Shown here: one piece after another, positions 42,820-51,523 of the stretch | Layout of the letters: the number at the start of each line of letters is the position of its first letter | Numbering within the stretch: position 1 is the stretch's first letter | NCBI RefSeq assembly: GCF_000429445.1 | Contig: NZ_AUBW01000013.1 | Coordinates: 1 to 64,000, forward strand | DNA from: Algoriphagus terrigena DSM 22685 | Lineage (GTDB): Bacteria > Bacteroidota > Bacteroidia > Cytophagales > Cyclobacteriaceae | Direction of reading: 5' to 3' | DNA: 64,000 nucleotides | Notes under the pieces: model-generated | Database searches by the model: none | The model's input: only the letters and a program-made list of their open reading frames with translations | What the model was told of the DNA's origin: nothing | Translations under genes and position numbers: made by a program

Positions 42820-43998
42820 TTAAATTTCAAAGTTTTGAGTTTCCATAATCCTTAACAGGTAAGATTCGCTGTGGTCTGTGACAAGTTCGGCCCACAGCGG
42901 AAGATGATCAGACATTTGAAATGTCTTCCATTCACAATTATAGTAATCATTTAACGTTTGATCATTTTTCAATTTATTCTGAATACTCAAGATTGTATTT
43001 TTCAGTTTTTTAATAAGATCGAAGTTTTTCTCAGTTTTTAACTCTTCATTTTTGAGATCAAGCTCTGCATCCATCTCTCGTCTTTCAAGAGTTCTTATAA
43101 GGCTAGGCTTAAAAAAATCAAAATCATCATTTCTGAAAACTTGCTTAAAATAATCGTAACATCCTGCGCTTTTTTCTGATTCTACAAGCTTAAAGAATTG
43201 ACTTAATTTAGAATACACTGCGATTTGATCATAAAACTTATCTCGGAACATATTCGTGCCCTTAGCCATCTCGTAAATAGTCTTTGGAATCGTGAAGCCA
43301 TTTTTCAGTAAGACCTCCATAGTTTCGTGCTCCTTGTTTATAATATTAAAGTCGCCAAGTAATATAACATTTTCAAGGTCATTGTCGGCACGTTTTCTCA
43401 AGAAGGCGGAAAGACTATTTATCTCATCAATTCTTCGGTTTAATGCTTGACCACTATTACTGCCAAAAAAAATATGGGCTGTACACAAACTGAACTTTGA
43501 CCACCCGGATTGGAACGAAACCATAAATGGTGTTCTTGCAAACTGAGTACCCTTTAATATAGAATTATTCTGAGGCAAGACAATTTCGCCCGCAACTTTT
43601 TTAAAAGTAACCCTTCGTACATCATATATGAAGGCCATGCGTTCCATATTTCCACCGTGTCCCTCCGTAACGTCAGTACATATGTAGTCCCAGTCTTGGC
43701 CTAGTATATACATAAGTTTACTAAGACCCGACATATCCTTATTTACTTCTTGCACTGCAACAAGGTCAAATGAAGAAATTATTTCGGCTATATAGTAGAA
43801 TGATTCTTGGAGACGATAGCCATGCCCATATTTATTCGAATTAAAATCTCGGATATTCCATGTTGCGATAAGAAGGTTACCATTAGTTTGCTTTTCAGGA
43901 ACTTTACTTGACAAATCCTTCTTAAGATCGATGAGTTGTTTGGCAACTACCTTCCTTTTGTTCGCGTCGAAATCATTTTTTAAACCATAGTATCTCAT
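42820..43998 (-). CDS. Endonuclease/exonuclease/phosphatase (EEP) family protein
   Basis: From the ATG at 43998 the product has 392 residues; the frame extends to a TTG at 44046 that would add a hydrophobic segment (FVFKILVILNILF). The EEP fold is clear: LLIATWNIRDFN, LVAVQEVNKDM, CTAHIFFGSNS, ILLGDFNIINKE, DQIAVYS and MSDHLPLWAEL. These supply the metal-binding Asn/Glu/Asp and the catalytic His residues. A Lys/Glu-rich helical insert (about 280-345) is unusual for the family. Substrates may be DNA, RNA, a phosphoinositide or another phosphodiester. It sits between envelope genes, which makes its compartment uncertain. Confidence 0.85.
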   Translation of the reverse strand: MRYYGLKNDFDANKRKVVAKQLIDLKKDLSSKVPEKQTNGNLLIATWNIRDFNSNKYGHGYRLQESFYYIAEIISSFDLVAVQEVNKDMSGLSKLMYILGQDWDYICTDVTEGHGGNMERMAFIYDVRRVTFKKVAGEIVLPQNNSILKGTQFARTPFMVSFQSGWSKFSLCTAHIFFGSNSGQALNRRIDEINSLSAFLRKRADNDLENVILLGDFNIINKEHETMEVLLKNGFTIPKTIYEMAKGTNMFRDKFYDQIAVYSKLSQFFKLVESEKSAGCYDYFKQVFRNDDFDFFKPSLIRTLERREMDAELDLKNEELKTEKNFDLIKKLKNTILSIQNKLKNDQTLNDYYNCEWKTFQMSDHLPLWAELVTDHSESYLLRIMETQNFEI

Positions 43999-44206
43999 AA
44001 ACAAGATATTTAAAATGACAAGTATTTTAAAAACGAACTGTCGCAAATACTATTGAACTGTTATTATACCAGTTGGAAATATCCTCTTAATTACATCTCG
44101 TAGCTTTGATGGCGATATTTCCGATATTAACGCAACAGAAGCCCGTCATCAGAATAACTGGGTTTATTACAGTTATTGAAAAACTTCTGAACTCATTTCT
44201 AACAAA

Positions 44207-44941
44207 CTAATTATAAATAATAGATACATCCTTTTTTAAGGTACTATCAGCGGAGATTGGCACATCTACTGTAACTTTTACTTTGCCGGGAATTTGTGTT
44301 CTATTAAGCACCTTAAACGTTGCTTTCTGATTGACTATTTTCACAAACTGTGGATGGTCCAACAGAATCCCGTCGTCAGAGGTTGTGGAGATTTCCATGT
44401 ATTGATTTTCCGACATTGTCCCCTCACCGGCAAAGGCATTGACGGTGAATTCCACTTCCTCTGTTTTTAGTACAGAAGTATTTTGAGGACTTATCTGGAA
44501 ATTGGTCGGATACGCAGTTCCAAATGTAAACTCCAGAACACTTGAGATTTTCCCAGATGTCGCCGAAACCAAAACGTTTTTATTTGGGATATCTAATGTG
44601 TTAAGCTGGATTATTAATTCGCGATCATCTGGTGTCAGGGTAATTGTATTCTGGGATGTGGTGGAAAATGCTTGACCAACCGTGGTGAAAACGCCTGATG
44701 TGGTTGAAAAAACAATTTCTTCCGTACCATCAGATTTGGATTCAAGCAATACCTTGATTAAGCATATAGAATTGCTATCAGCAAGTAATGTTTGTTTTCC
44801 AGATAGCGTATTAAAATTTGCGTCAACGGCAAATAAGCTAATCATGTCCTTTGATGGAACCACCAAAGTTGGATCCCTCAGCTCAGTTACCTCGCATCCA
44901 AAAAAAAGGAAAACTACGATAAATATGATTTGATTTTTCAT
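44207..44941 (-). CDS. Lipoprotein with Ig-like modules
   Basis: The 244-residue protein has a lipoprotein signal (FFGC, Cys16). The mature part consists of beta-rich modules with long Thr/Ser stretches (EIVFSTTSGVFTTVGQAFST) and VLVSATSGKISSVLEFTFGT, a pattern like bacterial Ig-like (Big) domains. It is encoded 14 bp after the small gene at 44956-45240. It should lie in the periplasm or on the surface and may act with the larger protein encoded upstream. Ligand unknown. Confidence 0.75.
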   Translation of the reverse strand: MKNQIIFIVVFLFFGCEVTELRDPTLVVPSKDMISLFAVDANFNTLSGKQTLLADSNSICLIKVLLESKSDGTEEIVFSTTSGVFTTVGQAFSTTSQNTITLTPDDRELIIQLNTLDIPNKNVLVSATSGKISSVLEFTFGTAYPTNFQISPQNTSVLKTEEVEFTVNAFAGEGTMSENQYMEISTTSDDGILLDHPQFVKIVNQKATFKVLNRTQIPGKVKVTVDVPISADSTLKKDVSIIYN

Positions 44942-44955
44942 GAAAATAGTGTGGT

Positions 44956-45240
44956 TTATAAAAGTTCAACTCGGCGAGTTCCGGTTATCCCAGGGCTGGT
45001 TTTATAGTAGGCCTTTATCATAACTAAACCTTTTTTACCTTCAAGAGTCGTTGATGTAGAGTTTTCCTTGTCAATAACAGTACTTTCTATTTTCCGTAAA
45101 CCTTTCGCAAACCTAATGCGGGAACTTTCTGCAATTTCATAAACGACAGTACCATCGTCTTCCGTAAAGTTCGATTTTAATACCAGAATCTCACTAGTTC
45201 TGGCTTGATTGGGATCGATGTGAAAATCAATAAGAGGCAT
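44956..45240 (-). CDS. Small protein of the envelope cluster
   Basis: From the ATG at 45240 the product has 94 residues (MPLIDFHIDPNQARTSEILV); the frame also extends to a TTG at 45285, which would overlap the upstream gene. It looks beta-rich (GTVVYEIAESSRIRFAKGLR, LEGKKGLVMIKAYYKTSPG) with no signal peptide, and could be a small cytoplasmic accessory protein. It lies within the envelope cluster, right after the outer-membrane-like protein gene. No domain is recognised. Confidence 0.65.
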   Translation of the reverse strand: MPLIDFHIDPNQARTSEILVLKSNFTEDDGTVVYEIAESSRIRFAKGLRKIESTVIDKENSTSTTLEGKKGLVMIKAYYKTSPGITGTRRVELL

Positions 45241-45244
45241 ATAG

Positions 45245-46981
45245 CTATTGTTTTTGGATAAGATAATTGAAAAGATTAAAATCAAAACTTAACGAAACGT
45301 AGGGCCGTATCTTAGGATCCTTTTGACTATCGGCAGTCGACTCCTGAATAAACGATATCATGCCAGCCCCGATGTTGATATGTTTGAACGGTTCCCAGTT
45401 CAGACCGATCACGGGCTTTAGTCCCAACCGAGTATTTTCAAGCTGATTGCCTTTATATTGCATGTCGGATGTTGTCGAGATACCAACCATGAGAGAGATT
45501 CGTGACCAATAGGAATGGTATGCTTCCTTATTGGGAAGACGATTATCAAACCCGTCGAAACGGATGTTGATACCAAAAAAACGAACCCATTCAATCGTGT
45601 TTTTATCCAAATGAACTATGCCGATGCCATAGGTGGTACTGACCATAATCCCATCTATGTCAGTATCTCCGGTACTGACTTTATAAGTTACATTTCCGAC
45701 CTGAGTGTAAAGATTTTTAATTTTGGTAAATATCTCTTCGATATCTTCATATGTTTTTATATTCGTGGTTGTAATGGTAATGTCCCTACCCTTAACACTC
45801 GTTAGAGTTTTGTAATGCGTAACAATAAGATCATTCTCAGCAGTAGTGTAGCCTGCCTGAATGAGGGCGTTTCTCAGTTCTAAGCTTTTCTCTGGTAGTT
45901 CGATAAGACGAAGGATTTCATTGTAGTGTGCGTCAGTAATACTTCTTGAATCAACTATTTCAGCGATATCATTTCGTCGGGCTTTAGCCGTTGTAGCATT
46001 TTCTTCCAAGTTTGATTTCTCAATATAATATTTCCGAATAAGGGAAGATAATATCATGATCGTTTGCTCATCAAGTCCAAAACCTTTTTTTGGAGCAAGG
46101 CTTTTGTTGGTCGGATCCAAACTATAAACATTGGCAAAAAAATCGGTTTCGATCTTCTTTATCGTCTCTGCAACACGTTGATCAATTTCGTCGACTTCAT
46201 AATAGCCCAAACTGTCCAACCTTTGATTAAACTCGCTAATCAATGGGTTTAGCAGTTCGTCGATGGGAGCAGCTAATTTATTCTGCTTGTAAATAGAAAA
46301 AGCGAACTGATAGCTTTCCCCCATTTTAAGTTTCGCTGGAAGTGTAAAGCTGAAATCAACATCAGCATCTGAGGTACGAATCCACATGCCGTCAAAAAAT
46401 GGCAGAGCGCTTACAGTTTTCTCGAGCTCAACGATTTCGGCCTTCAACAAGATATTTTTGTTTTCTATTTCCTCGTGTGACGCATTTTGCTTTTCAATTT
46501 CATCATTTGTGGCTTTTCTAAGTTCATCTAGTTCCAGATCACTTGGAATAGTACCAGCCTGTTCAAATTTCATTGCCAAATCGCTCAGTTTGTTTTTTGT
46601 AAGTCCATCCTTCAGGATAGTGATGTTGTTCGCAGCGATTTTTGGTAGGACTTCATTGCTCAGAAAATCCAGCTGAGCTTTAATTGCAACAAGATCTTCA
46701 CTCAATTTGCGCGCTTGTTCTTTTTTTACAAGCAAGTCCTTCTCCTCGTCAGAGGTGACCTTATTTACCACCAAACGTATTGCATCGACATTTTCTCCGT
46801 CCTTCGTCGGTATACCTGTGATCGTTATGGCGTGGACATAGGGTATTTTTTCAATATTGAATTTTCCCTCTGTGAGATTAAATATCACTGATTCATTTTG
46901 CGCTGTAGCGTCAAAATATTGAAGAGATAGAAAGAAAAGCAGTAGTATTTTGGCAATTGAAGATAGGCTTACGTTTTTCAT
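45245..46981 (-). CDS. Exported protein with coiled coils and a C-terminal barrel-like region
   Basis: The 578-residue protein has a signal peptide (about 1-27, ending DATAQ). Residues about 70-190 are charged helices with coiled-coil character (EKDLLVKKEQARKLSEDLVA). A central region (about 240-420) follows, then a C-terminal part with alternating beta-strand pattern and a terminal YVSLSFDFNLFNYLIQKQ-type end, as in small outer-membrane barrels. It is the first gene of a seven-gene cluster running to 40796. The product may anchor the cluster in the outer membrane. The family is unrecognised. Confidence 0.75.
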   Translation of the reverse strand: MKNVSLSSIAKILLLFFLSLQYFDATAQNESVIFNLTEGKFNIEKIPYVHAITITGIPTKDGENVDAIRLVVNKVTSDEEKDLLVKKEQARKLSEDLVAIKAQLDFLSNEVLPKIAANNITILKDGLTKNKLSDLAMKFEQAGTIPSDLELDELRKATNDEIEKQNASHEEIENKNILLKAEIVELEKTVSALPFFDGMWIRTSDADVDFSFTLPAKLKMGESYQFAFSIYKQNKLAAPIDELLNPLISEFNQRLDSLGYYEVDEIDQRVAETIKKIETDFFANVYSLDPTNKSLAPKKGFGLDEQTIMILSSLIRKYYIEKSNLEENATTAKARRNDIAEIVDSRSITDAHYNEILRLIELPEKSLELRNALIQAGYTTAENDLIVTHYKTLTSVKGRDITITTTNIKTYEDIEEIFTKIKNLYTQVGNVTYKVSTGDTDIDGIMVSTTYGIGIVHLDKNTIEWVRFFGINIRFDGFDNRLPNKEAYHSYWSRISLMVGISTTSDMQYKGNQLENTRLGLKPVIGLNWEPFKHINIGAGMISFIQESTADSQKDPKIRPYVSLSFDFNLFNYLIQKQ

Positions 46982-47186
46982 CTCGATGCAGAATTAATTT
47001 TTTTTCTCGGCGATAAGAATTTGTTGTTTTAGGAGTTTTGAAACAAACAGGAACTGCGCCTTATCTATCAGAAATCTATCAACTCAACACGCTGAAAACC
47101 AGACGAAACAAGGAGACGGTGAGGCTCAGGCAGAAGCTGGCGGAAATCAGCAGGTTTTTGGGGGATTGATTAAAAATTCGGCTGAC

Positions 47187-47816
47187 CTAGGCGCGCGGGG
47201 ATCGCGGTAACAATAGCAATCCAACCACAAAAAATCCGTATTGGATGATATTAATTATGTTTCTCGTATACCAGATCCTGTCAATAATCTGAGAATAGAG
47301 GAGCGCATCGATGAAAAAGGTGCCGAAGGAGTACAGAAATATTCCAGCCAATATCCAAAACCAGGGATAGGACAGTATATCATCGCGCTGTTCCGCCATA
47401 CGCAAGAGCGAGAACCCCAGGATGAATGAGATCACAATGAGAATAAACATTTGGATGATAGAAGAATAAAGGATGTTCCCTTCAAAAAAATCAAAATAGA
47501 ATTTGGTTAGAAAGAGAAGTATAAAAACAACTCCTATGCTATTTCTAATACGGGTTCGAATTCCAAGTTCAAAATTGAAACTGGCGATCCAAAGAAAAAA
47601 AAATGCCTCGTAGACAAGATAAAAGGCCAACAAGTACCCGTGTATTTTCCAAATCTCATTTGCCTTATAGGAAGCAAAACCGATTCCGTCTACCACCGCT
47701 CCAAATAGAAGAAACAGAAAAAACAGACGAAGTTTTAAATCGCCTGTTCGGAGTTTTGTTCCGGCAATAGCCAATGGAACCAGTATCGAAAAAGATGAAA
47801 TCTCTTGTATACTCAC
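47187..47816 (-). CDS. Multi-pass membrane protein
   Basis: I propose a GTG start at 47816 (209 residues). The frame continues upstream, but that part overlaps the preceding gene and encodes an Arg run from the other frame of a GGC tract, so it is not credible. Six or seven membrane segments are visible, such as SFSILVPLAIAG, LFFLFLLFGAVVDGIGF, LAFYLVYEAFFFLWIASF and ILAGIFLYSFGTFFIDALL. The layout resembles small Bacteroidota membrane modules found near sensor kinases. It follows the 247-residue gene by 19 bp and lies beside a LytS/LytTR pair. Confidence 0.7.
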   Translation of the reverse strand: MSIQEISSFSILVPLAIAGTKLRTGDLKLRLFFLFLLFGAVVDGIGFASYKANEIWKIHGYLLAFYLVYEAFFFLWIASFNFELGIRTRIRNSIGVVFILLFLTKFYFDFFEGNILYSSIIQMFILIVISFILGFSLLRMAEQRDDILSYPWFWILAGIFLYSFGTFFIDALLYSQIIDRIWYTRNIINIIQYGFFVVGLLLLPRSPRA

Positions 47817-47835
47817 CCTATAATATTCAAAGTTG

Positions 47836-48579
47836 TTAAGCAATCTGTTCGGTATACGGCGGCGGCGGCGGCGGCCAAGAGTTTTGTAAAAGCTGAGCCC
47901 TCTTTGTGTCAGGTTCATCGGCAGATAGGATATTCCTACCAGCTTGGTCCACACCAACGAATATAACTCGAATTCTATTCGACTCTTGGTGAGTCGCGCT
48001 ATTGTCATACCCAAAATAATATCTCACCCCGTGGACATTTCTGTTGGCAAAAAAAGCATCCATATCTTGATTAACCCTGTTTTCAAAAAAGCTACAGGGA
48101 AAAACATTGTACTTCTTCTTTGCATTATCTAGAGGCAACAGATTCGTGAATTGATTCACTTGGCTTCGAGTTATTTCCTTATCTACAACTGGATTGTGAA
48201 CATCCACTAACAACATTTCTTTTATAGATTCTAAGTCATGATTACGTCTATAAACAAACGTATTTTCCGGACAAGTCAACTTTTCCGTCTTTGGTGAACT
48301 GGGCACTTTTGCCACTTCGTATTCACCATCCTCAAAGGCCATAAATAACTTAGGAAAGGCCGTATCTCCCGTAAGATTGCGGCAGTACCAACCCATGCAT
48401 CCTTTAAATAAAAGATAATGTTTTTCTATTGCACTTCTTGAAACAGTGCCTCCAATTGCTTCAGAGATTGCCAATTCCTTTAATGCCGGCTCTTTCAGAA
48501 ACGCCAAAATAAGATTAGCTGCATCATTCAAGGAAATCTTGTAGGTATCTTCCAGAATTGATTGAGTTTCGTCTATCAT
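47836..48579 (-). CDS. Unknown protein with a proline-run C-terminus
   Basis: The 247-residue product has no signal peptide and no recognised domain. Noteworthy segments are AIGGTVSRSAIEKHYLLFKG, CRNLTGDTAFPKLFMAFEDG and YYFGYDNSATHQESNRIRVI. It ends WPPPPPPYTEQIA, with the proline run encoded by a (GGN)n tract at about 47858-47877. It lies 14 bp after the 87-residue gene and 19 bp before the membrane protein gene, so three genes probably share a transcript. Proline-rich ends often bind other proteins. This is only a suggestion. Confidence 0.7.
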   Translation of the reverse strand: MIDETQSILEDTYKISLNDAANLILAFLKEPALKELAISEAIGGTVSRSAIEKHYLLFKGCMGWYCRNLTGDTAFPKLFMAFEDGEYEVAKVPSSPKTEKLTCPENTFVYRRNHDLESIKEMLLVDVHNPVVDKEITRSQVNQFTNLLPLDNAKKKYNVFPCSFFENRVNQDMDAFFANRNVHGVRYYFGYDNSATHQESNRIRVIFVGVDQAGRNILSADEPDTKRAQLLQNSWPPPPPPYTEQIA

Positions 48580-48593
48580 TATTTCTCTATTGT

Positions 48594-48857
48594 TTAAGTT
48601 GAAAATTTAAATCCACCAAATTCTTTCCCCCCGTCCCCGATTACGCTGGTCAGTAGATACTGGGCCTCGCGGGGGGAGGAGACGCTGATCGAGTACGCAC
48701 TGCCCGGTGTACCTTTGATCACCCAGTGCAGCAAGTAGCATTCACCTTCGCTCAGGTCAAGTTCTTTTGCAGAACTTCCGGTGGAAATCAGGGTCTCATC
48801 TAAGAAAAGCCATATCTCCCCTTTCATAGCAAATGTGGATGTCACTAACTTAATCAT
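48594..48857 (-). CDS. Small beta-rich protein of unknown function
   Basis: The 87-residue product starts MIKLVTSTFAMKGEIWLFLD and continues with GECYLLHWVIKGTPGSAYSI and GDGGKEFGGFKFST. The pattern of short strands suggests a small beta-sandwich. There is no signal peptide. It is the first gene of an apparent three-gene unit that precedes the LytS/LytTR genes on the same strand. It has no recognised domain, and its role is unknown. Confidence 0.65.
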   Translation of the reverse strand: MIKLVTSTFAMKGEIWLFLDETLISTGSSAKELDLSEGECYLLHWVIKGTPGSAYSISVSSPREAQYLLTSVIGDGGKEFGGFKFST

Positions 48858-48960
48858 CGCTCAAAATCATGATCTAAACTCGGCTCAAGCTGCCCGCATT
48901 CCTATCGTCCCTAAGAATCCGGCGTCCTCCGGTTAGATTTTGGCAGTACTCCACATTTCT

Positions 48961-49695
48961 TTAATGCATCGACTTTAAAAACCCCTCCTTTCTCCTTCTG
49001 GAAACATCCAGGAAAGACCCATCGGTCAACTTCACCTGACCTCCCTCGCCTTTGATGTATTCGGACAGGTAATCCAGATTGATAAAATGCGAATTGTGGA
49101 TGCGGTAAAACCGATAGCCTTCCAGCATTTCCTCACAATCCTTGAGCGTGCGTGAGACGATGACCTGCCGCTTGTCTTTGAGGAAAAATGTGGTGTAGGT
49201 GTTGTCAGATTCACAGCGTACAATGTCATGCACATCGACGAAGATGTATCCAGTAAAACTGGGAAGGGCGACTTTTGCTTTTTCGGGGGGCTTGTTCAGG
49301 TTTTCCAGCAGGTGTTGGAGATGGGCGAATCCGGTGCTTTTCTTTGATTTGAACCGCTCCAAAGCCGCCGCAAACTCCACGGGATCAATGGGCTTGACCA
49401 GGTAATCCACCGCCGCCATCCGAAAGGCCCTCACGGCATACTCTTCATAGGAGGTGGTAAAGATCAGTTCGAAGTCTATGCGGGTTCGGGAGGCGAGCCA
49501 CTCAAAGGAGGTTCCGCTCTGGAGCATGACATCACAGAGCGCCAAGTCCGGCTTGACACTGTCGATCAGTAGCTCCGCCTCCTGTGCAGAGGCTGCTATT
49601 CCCGCGAGTTCGAATTCAGGATATTCATTCAGCAGCCGGATCATGTTTTCCTGTGCATGCTTTTCGTCCTCAATCAAAACAGTCTTGTATCCCAT
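48961..49695 (-). CDS. LytTR-family response regulator
   Basis: I start the gene at the ATG at 49695 (244 residues, MGYKTVLIEDEKHAQENMIR), which leaves 4 bp after the kinase gene; an earlier start would overlap it. The receiver domain (about 1-120) has EDE, the phospho-acceptor region DLALCDVMLQ and the VDYLVKPID motif with its Lys. The LytTR DNA-binding domain (about 140-240) shows FVDVHDIVRCESDNTYTTFF and RIHNSHFINLDYLSEYIKGE. It should act with the adjacent LytS-type kinase. Targets are unknown but the nearby gene unit is a candidate. Confidence 0.95.
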   Translation of the reverse strand: MGYKTVLIEDEKHAQENMIRLLNEYPEFELAGIAASAQEAELLIDSVKPDLALCDVMLQSGTSFEWLASRTRIDFELIFTTSYEEYAVRAFRMAAVDYLVKPIDPVEFAAALERFKSKKSTGFAHLQHLLENLNKPPEKAKVALPSFTGYIFVDVHDIVRCESDNTYTTFFLKDKRQVIVSRTLKDCEEMLEGYRFYRIHNSHFINLDYLSEYIKGEGGQVKLTDGSFLDVSRRRKEGFLKSMH

Positions 49696-49699
49696 CTTA

Positions 49700-50464
49700 T
49701 TAATCTTCAAAGGGTATGAGTAGGCGAACTTCGCTTCCCCTGTCATTCGCAGGGTTCTTATGGATGGAAAATTCGGCTTTGGTTTTATTCAGTTCATTGT
49801 AGAAGTCAAACCGCTCTTTCATCAGCTGGATGCCCATGGATGTCTTTTTCACCTTGTGGGCCAGGTCAAAGCTGGATTTCTCGGTCTTTTCTTTGCCATC
49901 GTCTGTGATCAGACAGCACAGATGATCCGGGTCATGGATGGCAAATGAGATGGACAGCTGGCCTCCTTCGGCGAGTCCGTGCCAGACGGCGTTTTCCAAA
50001 AAGGGCTGGATAAACATTGGTGGAATTTGGATCTCCTTTCCCAAAAGGCTGTCCTCCAGCGTGAAGTGGAAATCAAATGCGCCGTTCACCCGCATCCGCT
50101 CGAGTTCCAGGTAGATCTTGCAGTTCTCCATCTCCTCCTGCAGGTCGACCATCTTTCTCGAGGAGCTTTCGAGGACGTAGCGGACGAGTTGGGAAAATTT
50201 AATCAGGTAGGTTCCGGCGAGGTAAGAGTCTTGGGTTTGGATGTAGTGATGGATGGAGTTGAGGCAGTTGAAGATAAAGTGCGGGTTGATCTGAGCTTTC
50301 AGGGCTTTGAGTTCCCCCTGGACGACACTGAGCTTCAACTGGGTTTCCCGCTGCTTGAAAGCTGTCTCGCGTTTTGACCGGTAGATCACAAAGACGATAA
50401 AGGAGAAAGCCAAGACGACGGGCAAAAGGGCAAAGAGTACGGCGGTTCGAATCTGGCTGTCCAT
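49700..50464 (-). CDS. LytS/YehU-type sensor histidine kinase
   Basis: From the ATG at 50464 the product has 254 residues; a TTG at 50542 would add a segment with a possible signal sequence, and the start is uncertain. One membrane helix lies near residues 8-28 (AVLFALLPVVLAFSFIVFVI). A His_kinase domain follows with LKAQINPHFIFNCLNSIHHY (phospho-His), and the HATPase end has PPMFIQPFLENAVWHGLAEG and TSMGIQLMKERFDFYN. It is transcribed with the LytTR regulator, 4 bp apart. The sensing part is minimal, so the signal may come from a partner membrane protein. Confidence 0.9.
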   Translation of the reverse strand: MDSQIRTAVLFALLPVVLAFSFIVFVIYRSKRETAFKQRETQLKLSVVQGELKALKAQINPHFIFNCLNSIHHYIQTQDSYLAGTYLIKFSQLVRYVLESSSRKMVDLQEEMENCKIYLELERMRVNGAFDFHFTLEDSLLGKEIQIPPMFIQPFLENAVWHGLAEGGQLSISFAIHDPDHLCCLITDDGKEKTEKSSFDLAHKVKKTSMGIQLMKERFDFYNELNKTKAEFSIHKNPANDRGSEVRLLIPFED

Positions 50465-50695
50465 GGACTGTTCCGGACTTGTTGCTGCGAGGACTTGAGT
50501 CTGTCCCTGAAGAAGATTCAAAAAATGAAAAATGTAGCCCAAGATTCAGAAAGGTTTGTTTCAATAGCATTTTAAGTTACAACAAAACATCCGAATCACC
50601 TACAATCCTCTCCGCAATAAAAAAATAGCTAGTCGTGGGAGAGTAATGTTTCGACTCCGCTCAACACAAGAGTTTAAAGGGAAGAATTAAAATGT

Positions 50696-51115
50696 GGGAT
50701 GATCGATGCTGGATGACCGATGTGTTTGTTGTCACGTTGTCTACTTCGCGTTGTCAGGTTGTCGGAGACGTCATCACGAGGAGCAATACGGCATCTATCA
50801 TTTTTACGAAAAAAAGCCTGCGACGAAGTGATCTTATTCCAGTTGTCGGGTTGTCTGCTGAAGCTGTTGTCATGTTGCCTACTTCGCGTTGTCGGGTGCG
50901 GAAAAAGCGCCGTAGGTGCGGAATTTTTGTAGCCTGGGGTTTTAACCCTAGGTAAATGCAGGTGTCCGCGACCCGCCTCGGCGCAGGGATATCTTGAGGA
51001 ATGGGAGGTCAATGCCGAGGAGGAGTTGTATTTTATTCGGATTAAAAATCCTATGATAGGATCTCGGAATTGCAAATTCCGACGAGCCACTTGATGCCGA
51101 GGAACGGAGAAGGCG
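50696..51115 (+). repeat. Mosaic of families F, B and CTCGGC hairpins
   Basis: GATGCTGGATGACCGATG and GGAGACGTCATCACGAGGAGC resemble the TlpA-gene repeats. CGCCGTAGGTGCGG and TAGCCTGGGGTTTTAACCC are family B. CCTCGGCGCAGGGATATC with ATGCCGAGG (50975-51020) and a second ATGCCGAGG near 51089 repeat the CTCGGC hairpin. The spacer 50465-51523 has no gene. Confidence 0.6.
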
Positions 51116-51183
51116 GGTTGAAGATACCTATCCAGCTTTGAAGCAGGTCAAGGCTTGAGTGAGGCCTTAGGAAATTCCAAGGT

Positions 51184-51430
51184 CATTTTCTTCGTCACTT
51201 TTTGACGCAAAAAGTAACCAAAAACTTCGGGCCCCAGTCTTTACTTCCAATCGGTGGTGTTTTCTGATCCATCCTTTATTCCGTTTCGATTGGATTTTTG
51301 GTCCTGCTCCAAACCTAAAAACAGGTGGATCTCCTTCGTAACCTCAGGAGCTAACCTGTTTTTTTACGGTTTTCCGCAGACCCAAAAACCGTAAATACTG
51401 AAGGGCCCTACTTTCGCCGAATGTGCCTGG
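51184..51430 (+). repeat. Long direct repeat, family D copy 1
   Basis: TTTTTGACGCAAAAAGTAAC, CGGGCCCCAGTCTTTACTTC and AATCGGTGGTGTTTTCTG through CTGAAGGGCCCTACTTTCG match 52503-53060 almost base for base outside three extra segments there. It contains AAAAACAGGT (51317-51326) and ACCTGTTTTT (51354-51363) as a stem inside CCAAACC and GGTTTT flanks. Confidence 0.85.
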
Positions 51431-51523
51431 TACTTTTTTTTATTGGCTATAGGTCTGATATGGCTTAGGGACCACAACAAAGCGTGCCATCTTTGGTACC
51501 TTTGTCGGTCAGTACTGTTTTCT

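Noticed and set aside
47817..48014. N-terminal extension of the membrane-protein frame with an arginine run
   Set aside because: It overlaps the 247-residue gene, and the arginine run is the other frame of the proline tract. A GTG at 47816 is a better start.
50465..50542. TTG start extending the LytS-type kinase
   Set aside because: It follows directly after a stop codon in the same frame and adds a weak segment. The ATG at 50464 is simpler, though the choice is not certain.
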